From contig JAUVFY010000031.1 of the NCBI GenBank assembly GCA_030594025.1, forward strand, positions 1-11,141: a stretch of DNA of 11,141 bases, read 5' to 3'. This stretch comes from Deltaproteobacteria bacterium (GTDB lineage Bacteria; Desulfobacterota; GWC2-55-46; JAUVFY01). Shown one piece after another: positions 6,983 to 11,141 of this stretch; position 1 is the stretch's first letter; each line of letters begins with the position of its first letter. The notes under the pieces are model-generated. The model made no database searches and was not told where the DNA came from. It saw only the letters and a program-made list of their open reading frames with translations. A program made the translations under genes and the position numbers.

Positions 6983-7019
6983 GTCAACGGTTGACACATT
7001 TTTGCAAAAGATGTAGATT
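6983..7019 (+). promoter_or_regulatory. Candidate promoter with overlapping palindromic operator
   Basis: TTGACA (6991-6996) is a perfect -35 hexamer. TAGATT (7014-7019), after a 17-nt spacer, matches the -10 consensus at four of six positions. The palindrome GTCAACGGTTGAC (6983-6995) overlaps the -35 hexamer, where a repressor would block polymerase. It would transcribe the REP-like element and the gene at 7133. A second TATAAT is present at 7096-7101 without a recognisable -35. Confidence 0.4.
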
Positions 7020-7045
7020 TCTTCTGTTAATTTGCAATTTGAATC

Positions 7046-7077
7046 GTTGGGTTCCGCTGTCGCTCGACCCAACCTAC
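7046..7077 (-). repeat. REP-like palindrome (minus orientation)
   Basis: Read on the minus strand this begins GTAG, then forms a hairpin from GTTGGGT pairing with ACCCAAC, with an inner loop of about 18 nt. The GTAG head next to a short imperfect hairpin is the layout of REP sequences mobilised by RAYT transposases. No transposase is in the window. It lies 55 nt upstream of the gene at 7133. Confidence 0.6.
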
Positions 7078-7132
7078 CAAACTCAAGTAGCTATATATAA
7101 TGCGACTAACGGTAGAATAAGTATAAAAAGGA

Positions 7133-7708
7133 ATGTTATATAAAAAAATGAATGCCACATACAATAGGCTACTTGAGGTTATAGCATCTGCAATGAACGC
7201 AATTGAGGAACAGTACTATAATTTTCAAGTTGCTGGCAATGATGAGCCTATAGAAAGAGAAAGGGTATATTGCGCAGAGCTGTACCATCAAATGAGAATG
7301 AGGTTTGGACCTATAGAGTATGATTTGAATACTGAACCAGACAAGAAAAATCACCCGATAATTGAGCAATTTTGTGGAGCTGTTGATCCAGACCTTGTTG
7401 TTCACCGAGGCGGTGATATGGGTCCAGAAGATAATTTAGCAGTGATAGAGGTTAAGGCAAGCGGTGGAGATTTAATTGCAGGAATTAAAAAAGATTTAAG
7501 AACGATTAACTGCATGGCTTCAATACAAAATGGATATTATGGTGGAGTGATAATTGTTTTTGGATCTTTGACAGCAAGGAAAAGGGAAAACCTTATTAAA
7601 AGGATAACAAGACACAAATCTCCAGACTTGGCTCGACTTACATTAGTCCTTCAGTTAGAACCTGAAACACTACCTGAAATGATTGAAATACAGCCACAAA
7701 TCACATAA
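7133..7708 (+). CDS. Small PD-(D/E)xK nuclease-like protein, uncharacterised
   Basis: I do not recognise a named family for this 191-aa protein. Its core fits the PD-(D/E)xK fold: an N-terminal helix with E49 in YCAELYHQMR, PD at 86-87 (PDLVVHR), then strand AVIEVKAS with E106 and K108, and a following helix KKDLRTIN. The motif spacing and hydrophobic strands support an active nuclease site, but the overall match is inferred by eye. It lacks transmembrane segments and an obvious DNA-binding domain. The DNA is clearly richer in A+T than the neighbours and uses TTA, AAA and ATA freely, suggesting transfer. The start could be ATG 7133 or ATG 7148: AAGGA (7128-7132) touches the first and is 15 nt from the second, neither ideal. 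It sits between REP-like elements with abiV downstream, so a defence role is plausible but unproven. Confidence 0.75.
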   Translation: MLYKKMNATYNRLLEVIASAMNAIEEQYYNFQVAGNDEPIERERVYCAELYHQMRMRFGPIEYDLNTEPDKKNHPIIEQFCGAVDPDLVVHRGGDMGPEDNLAVIEVKASGGDLIAGIKKDLRTINCMASIQNGYYGGVIIVFGSLTARKRENLIKRITRHKSPDLARLTLVLQLEPETLPEMIEIQPQIT

Positions 7709-7740
7709 CAACGGCATTAAGAGCGACAGCAAAAAGCCAT

Positions 7741-7765
7741 GTAGGGTGGGCAGAGCCCACCCTAC
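7741..7765 (+). repeat. REP-like palindrome (plus orientation)
   Basis: GTAGGGTGGGC (7741-7751) pairs perfectly with GCCCACCCTAC (7755-7765) around an AGA loop. It starts with the GTAG head and resembles widespread GTAGGGTGGGC-type interspersed repeats. It lies between the nuclease-like gene and abiV, in opposite orientation to the element at 7046-7077. A weak transcription-blocking effect is possible. Confidence 0.65.
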
Positions 7766-7816
7766 GGTACTTTCTCCACAACAAAGGTCAAGTAAGAGAT
7801 GACCAAGGGTGCAAAT

Positions 7817-8479
7817 ATGAAAGTTACTCCCCGTTACCTCCTTGAGGGAGCCGTCTATTCCCTGGAGCAATGTGGCATTCTTTTGCGTGATGCCGTCACC
7901 CTTTATGAAGCGAAGGCCTTCTCCAGCGCTGTCGTGTTAGCTGTCTTTGCCTGGGAGGAGTTGGGACGGTCCCGCAAATTACGTGACTTCCGTAAGGATG
8001 TTATCGAAAATGGGACAGATATAACCCTTAAAGATATTAGGGATGCGTGCGAAAAGCATCCAGAAAAACTTAAAGCAGGACAACTGAGCATGGTACAAAG
8101 GGCATCGGGTGGACCTCAGCGAGAGAATCACCGGGCAGAAATGCGAAATCATCCACAAAGTGAAGAGTTCAAGAAGGCCCACGAAGAACTACAAAAAATC
8201 GATAAATGTCAGAGGGCCCGCACCCCAAATGATCGCCACAAGATACGCCAAGAGGCGCTCTATGTTGACCCTAATGATACTGGGCAGGGGTGGAACAGGC
8301 CATGTGATATAATACTCCCAAGTTATGCAAAAGAGTTTATCACGGATGCCGTGAACGATTATTCACTAGAATATGATCGTTTCCAGAGGGGGAATGTTAG
8401 CGATGCTAACCTTGAATTTTTTAACGCTTTACAGGAATGGTCTGGACGTCCAGTGCTTCCCCCACCTAAGTGGCCGTGA
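7817..8479 (+). CDS. AbiV-family abortive infection protein (HEPN-like)
   Basis: The 220-aa product resembles AbiV, a phage-resistance protein first studied in Lactococcus and grouped with HEPN domains. The recognisable part is the N-terminal helical hairpin: LLRDAVTLYEAKAFSSA followed by VLAVFAWEELGRSRKLRDF (residues about 22-58), with the EELG signature at 47-50. The C-terminal half has ALYVD (about 147-151), the GWNRP segment and a closing helix around AKEFITDAVNDY, also typical. The usual HEPN Rx4-6H RNase motif is not clear; the nearest is RAEMRNH (106-112), without a polar residue after the Arg. I chose ATG 7817 because AAGGG (7805-7809) lies 7 nt upstream, whereas ATG 7799 has no ribosome site. 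Base composition is between the AT-rich gene upstream and the backbone. It probably acts in the cytoplasm upon infection. Confidence 0.78.
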   Translation: MKVTPRYLLEGAVYSLEQCGILLRDAVTLYEAKAFSSAVVLAVFAWEELGRSRKLRDFRKDVIENGTDITLKDIRDACEKHPEKLKAGQLSMVQRASGGPQRENHRAEMRNHPQSEEFKKAHEELQKIDKCQRARTPNDRHKIRQEALYVDPNDTGQGWNRPCDIILPSYAKEFITDAVNDYSLEYDRFQRGNVSDANLEFFNALQEWSGRPVLPPPKWP

Positions 8480-8667
8480 CACTCCTAGAAGGTGAATGAG
8501 TTCACCCCTCGAAGTCGGTCTCCAGGGGGCTTAATAACTACTACCGGTAATTGTTAACCCTCAAGCCTTTTGAAACTAAAGATTTGTAGATGTAATCCTC
8601 ATTTAAACTAAGGGGCTGATTTCACGGGCCGCCGTGAGGAAGGGAATCGAACCGACTCAGGCGTGGT
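8480..8667. other. Non-coding stretch after abiV
   Basis: I find no gene here on either strand. Two small hairpins are visible: GGTGAA/TTCACC (8491-8496 and 8501-8506) and TCACGG/CCGTGA (8622-8627 and 8632-8637). Neither has a U-run. The bases around 8646-8657 read on the minus strand as a T-loop-like GGTTCGATT but do not fold into a tRNA. Confidence 0.5.
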
Positions 8668-8686
8668 CCGCCTCAGGCGGGTTTTT
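8668..8686 (+). terminator. Terminator-like hairpin before the def promoter
   Basis: CCGCC (8668-8672) pairs with GGCGG (8676-8680) around TCA, followed by G and five T (8682-8686). An upstream alternative stem, AGGCG (8659-8663) with CGCCT (8669-8673), uses the same bases and would disrupt it. The hairpin closely resembles the priA terminator. It probably ends the abiV transcript. Confidence 0.65.
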
Positions 8687-8687
8687 A

Positions 8688-8717
8688 CTGACACAACTCG
8701 TGTATTTGAGGTATAAT
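8688..8717 (+). promoter_or_regulatory. Sigma-70-type promoter for def-fmt-DUF116
   Basis: CTGACA (8688-8693) matches the -35 hexamer at five of six positions. TATAAT (8712-8717) is a perfect -10 after an 18-nt spacer. Transcription should start near 8724, about 25 nt before def. The promoter directly follows the terminator-like hairpin, so the operon is insulated from the accessory genes. Confidence 0.75.
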
Positions 8718-8749
8718 TTGTGGTATTATACTGGCTTAAAGGTTGACAT

Positions 8750-9313
8750 ATGGCTTTGCTCGAGGTCTTGAAATATCCCGACCCGCGCTTGAAGAAAAGG
8801 GCCGATGAGGTCATAAGGGTTGACGGGGGGGTTGACGGGGAGATAAAAAAGCTCGTCTCAGACATGGTGGATACCATGTACTTCGAAAAGGGCATCGGGC
8901 TTGCCGCAAACCAGGTGGGCAGTGACAAGAGGGTCATAGTGCTGGATGTTCCCGAGGCCCGAAGACAGGAGCGATACGGGGATATCACAGAGGAAAAGAG
9001 GCACAAAAAGGGCGGGAACCTGATAGTATTCGTAAACCCCGTTGTGGTGGAGGCCTCGGGAGAGTTGAAAAACGAAGAGGGATGCCTCAGCGTTCCCGGG
9101 GTGACCTCGGAGGTAAAGAGGGCCTCCAGCATAGTCGTAAGGGGACTGGACCTTGAAGGCGTTGAGCTGGAGATACGCGCGGAAGGACTCCTTGCCGTGG
9201 CCATCCAGCACGAGATGGACCATATAGACGGCAAACTTTTCATAGACAGGCTGAGCCGCATAAAAAGGGACATAATAAAGAGGAAGCTCAAGAAGAGCGT
9301 GGGCGCTTTGTAG
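8750..9313 (+). CDS. def: Peptide deformylase
   Basis: The 187-aa product is the metalloenzyme that removes the formyl group from nascent protein N-termini at the ribosome exit. All three catalytic motifs are intact: GIGLAANQVG (residues 48-57), EEGCLSVPG (109-117, metal ligand C112) and HEMDHIDG (154-161, ligands H154 and H158, catalytic E155). It is longer than the 169-aa E. coli enzyme. Much of the excess is a charged loop near residues 68-90 (PEARRQERYGD and following, then KRHKKGG) between the first and second motifs. AAAGG (8738-8742), 7 nt before ATG 8750, supports the start. It leads the def-fmt pair with a 73-nt gap to fmt; Fmt adds the group Def removes. Confidence 0.97.
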   Translation: MALLEVLKYPDPRLKKRADEVIRVDGGVDGEIKKLVSDMVDTMYFEKGIGLAANQVGSDKRVIVLDVPEARRQERYGDITEEKRHKKGGNLIVFVNPVVVEASGELKNEEGCLSVPGVTSEVKRASSIVVRGLDLEGVELEIRAEGLLAVAIQHEMDHIDGKLFIDRLSRIKRDIIKRKLKKSVGAL

Positions 9314-9386
9314 CACTTCCAGGCCGCAGTCTCCCGTTACACCTTAACTCACTTAAGCTCGTTTTCGTTAAGACCGGGGTTTTTAT

Positions 9387-10346
9387 ATGGAGTCGCCTTC
9401 CCACCCTACGAGGATCGTTTTCATGGGGACACCCGAGTTCGCGGTCCCCTCGCTCAAGGCGCTCATAGAGGCGGGTTTCGATATAGTTTCTGTAGTTACA
9501 CAGCCGGACAGGCCACGGGACAGGGGGCTCAAGCCGGGGCCTTCTCCGGTAAAGCAGGTGGCCCTTGAGAACGGCGTTGAGGTAGTAGAGCCGGAGAAGA
9601 TAAGGGACGAGGGGTTTTTAAACCGGTTAAAAACCCTCGACCCGGATGTTATAGCCGTTGTGGCCTACGGAAAGATACTCCCCCCGGCGGTGCTGGGTAT
9701 ACCTAAACTCGGGTGCGTAAACCTCCACGCGTCGATACTGCCGCGCTGGCGCGGCGCAGCACCCGTAAACTGGGCTATAATAAAGGGGGATAAGAAAACG
9801 GGCGTTACCACCATGCTCATGGACGAGGGGATGGACACGGGGCCTGTGCTCCTCACAGAGGAGGTGCCCATAGACGAGGACGAGACCGCCGAGGACCTGG
9901 GCATGAAGCTGGCGAGGGTCGGGGCAACGCTCCTCGTTAAGACCATAGAGCTTTTAGAGGACAAAAAGATAAAACCCGTCGCGCAGGACGAAGCCTCAGC
10001 CACATATGCCCCGAGGCTTAAAAAGGGGGACGGAAGGATCGACTGGCACAGGGGGGCCGGGGAGATAAGGGACCTCGTCAGGGGCCTTTATCCCTGGCCC
10101 GGTGCGCACACTTACTGGAAGGGTAAGCTAATTAAGATTCACAGCGGCTGGGCGCTTACAGGCCCTGAGGCCGCCGGGAACGGCCGGATGCCCGGCACGG
10201 TGGTCGATACCTCCGGTGAGGGCATCAAGATTAAATGCGGAAGAGGCATCTTCGAGATAACGGAACTCCAGATGGAGGGCAAAAGACGCATGAGCGCAGT
10301 TGATTTCCTGAAAGGGCACAGGCTTGGAGAAGAAATCTTTGAGTGA
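9387..10346 (+). CDS. fmt: Methionyl-tRNA formyltransferase
   Basis: The 319-aa product transfers a formyl group from 10-formyl-tetrahydrofolate to initiator Met-tRNA in the cytoplasm. The N-terminal domain opens RIVFMGTPEFAVPSL (residues 9-23). The catalytic region is NLHASILPRWRGAAP (112-126), with N112 and H114, and the essential Asp is D150 in MDEGMDTGP. The tRNA-binding C-terminal domain begins near YAPRLKKGDGRIDW and continues through LVRGLYPWPGA. Length is normal. ATG 9387 gives an 8-residue lead before RIVFMG and has only a weak GGGG (9376-9379) upstream; the next ATG, 9423, would remove the first strand. The 3' end overlaps the next gene. Confidence 0.97.
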   Translation: MESPSHPTRIVFMGTPEFAVPSLKALIEAGFDIVSVVTQPDRPRDRGLKPGPSPVKQVALENGVEVVEPEKIRDEGFLNRLKTLDPDVIAVVAYGKILPPAVLGIPKLGCVNLHASILPRWRGAAPVNWAIIKGDKKTGVTTMLMDEGMDTGPVLLTEEVPIDEDETAEDLGMKLARVGATLLVKTIELLEDKKIKPVAQDEASATYAPRLKKGDGRIDWHRGAGEIRDLVRGLYPWPGAHTYWKGKLIKIHSGWALTGPEAAGNGRMPGTVVDTSGEGIKIKCGRGIFEITELQMEGKRRMSAVDFLKGHRLGEEIFE

Positions 10347-11141
10347 ACCGGAACCGGTCCAGGGAGCCGACAGCATAAGCTACGTGCCCGGCAAGGGCGT
10401 AGTCGTAGCACTCCTCGGTGTAATCGCTCTCGGCATAGTGCTTTTCGGTTTCCTCTTCTGGTACATACCCACAGTCGGGCTGGCCAACATCCATCCCCTA
10501 CTGCCCTACGTGCTCGGCGGGGCGGTCCTGGGGGTATGCCTGTTTATCATAGCCGGGGTCCTTGTCACGAGCCTTTTCATTTTGAGGGGCAGGGGGCTTA
10601 CGCTTCCGGGAAGGTTCAGGTGGCTCCTGGTAAAGGTTTTCTTCCCCCTCATGGTCCTTGTGGGCGGGGTCTTCGGGATACCGAGGATAAATATGGAGAG
10701 GGTCTTCATAGAGCTTAATAACCGCATGGTCAGGCCGCTCAAGAAAAATTTCAGGCCGGAAAGGATCCTCATGCTCATGCCCCACTGCATCCAGTGGGAC
10801 GACTGCAAGATGAAGGTCACCAGGAACGTCAGGAACTGTGTGGGCTGCAACAAGTGCGAGATAGGGGAGTTACTCGAGCTCTCGGAAGAATACGGCGTTG
10901 AGTTTTTCATAGCCACGGGAGGCACTGTTGCAAGGAGGAAGGTTACCGATTACCGGCCCGATGCACTCGTGGCCGTTGCCTGCGAGAGGGACCTCGCAAG
11001 CGGCATACAGGACGCCTACCCGCTGCCCGTGCTCGCCATAGTCAACAGGAGGCCCCAGGGCTACTGCCTTAACGCGGGCGTTGCCATGGAGGACGTTAAG
11101 AACGCCCTTAGAGAGCTCCTGGGAGAGGGTACAAACCCGCC
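10339..11141 (+). CDS. DUF116 membrane-anchored cysteine-rich protein (partial)
   Basis: The frame is open to the window end, with 267 codons visible. The protein has hydrophobic segments at about residues 21-43 and 55-82 and a possible third at 94-113, then a cytoplasmic-type domain. That domain has PHCIQWDDC (C150, C156) and NCVGCNKC (C167, C170, C173), then ACERDL (C215) and C243. This pattern matches DUF116, whose function is not established; the cysteines suggest an Fe-S or zinc site. It commonly follows fmt, often with rsmB/sun next. No ATG is available near the start. TTG 10339 has GGAGAAG (10326-10332) 6 nt upstream and overlaps fmt by 8 nt. TTG 10324, with AAAGGG (10311-10316), is an alternative. 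Both starts imply translational coupling. Confidence 0.85.
   Translation, partial: MSEPEPVQGADSISYVPGKGVVVALLGVIALGIVLFGFLFWYIPTVGLANIHPLLPYVLGGAVLGVCLFIIAGVLVTSLFILRGRGLTLPGRFRWLLVKVFFPLMVLVGGVFGIPRINMERVFIELNNRMVRPLKKNFRPERILMLMPHCIQWDDCKMKVTRNVRNCVGCNKCEIGELLELSEEYGVEFFIATGGTVARRKVTDYRPDALVAVACERDLASGIQDAYPLPVLAIVNRRPQGYCLNAGVAMEDVKNALRELLGEGTNP

Noticed and set aside
8622..8660. tRNA gene or tRNA 3' fragment on the minus strand (GGTTCGATT T-loop-like sequence)
   Set aside because: The five bases flanking the loop do not pair beyond two positions, and no anticodon or acceptor arm can be found. An attachment-site relic cannot be claimed.
8608..9291. Long minus-strand ORF of 227 codons across def
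   Set aside because: It lies opposite a certain def gene, has Ser/Pro/Thr-rich shadow composition and no recognisable motif.
9342..9371. Regulatory hairpin CTTAAC/GTTAAG between def and fmt
   Set aside because: The stem is only 6 AT-rich pairs across a loop of about 18 nt with a competing TTAAG partner; likely chance.

Overview
The window looks like a chromosomal segment from a moderately GC-rich Gram-negative bacterium, probably of deltaproteobacterial (Desulfobacterota-like) or neighbouring ancestry. The evidence is the gene order rpsF-rpsR-rplI-dnaB followed by priA-def-fmt-DUF116, a membrane pyrophosphatase next door, and backbone genes rich in AGG and ATA codons. The assignment comes from recalled gene order and codon style, not from a database search. 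Every gene I can support is on the + strand.

Layout. Positions 2-178 are the 3' end of a membrane pyrophosphatase gene (hppA). Positions 179-434 are a dense nest of palindromes. They comprise two inverted copies of one hairpin repeat (one interrupted by a roughly 92-nt insertion with inverted arms) and a perfect 17-bp palindrome. ychF (435-1526) starts directly after them. A promoter and a structured leader (about 1599-1725) precede the ribosomal genes rpsF, rpsR and rplI, and dnaB follows. A short minisatellite built on GGGCCC separates dnaB from priA (4526-6928), which ends in an intrinsic terminator overlapping its stop codon.

Positions 6950-8687 look like an accessory insert. It carries an AT-rich gene for a small PD-(D/E)xK nuclease-like protein (7133-7708) and a gene for an AbiV-family HEPN protein (7817-8479), a family known from phage defence. 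Each is preceded by a REP-like palindrome with a GTAG head. The insert ends at a terminator-like hairpin resembling the one after priA. A good sigma-70-type promoter then drives def, fmt and a DUF116 gene that runs off the window.

How it works together. The backbone is translation and replication housekeeping. S6, S18 and L9 are ribosomal proteins and YchF is a ribosome-associated ATPase. DnaB and PriA act in fork progression and restart, and Def and Fmt handle N-formylmethionine at the start and end of initiation. The best candidates for undescribed biology are the two-gene insert between priA and def, and the interrupted inverted repeats before ychF. Both are hypotheses from sequence alone.
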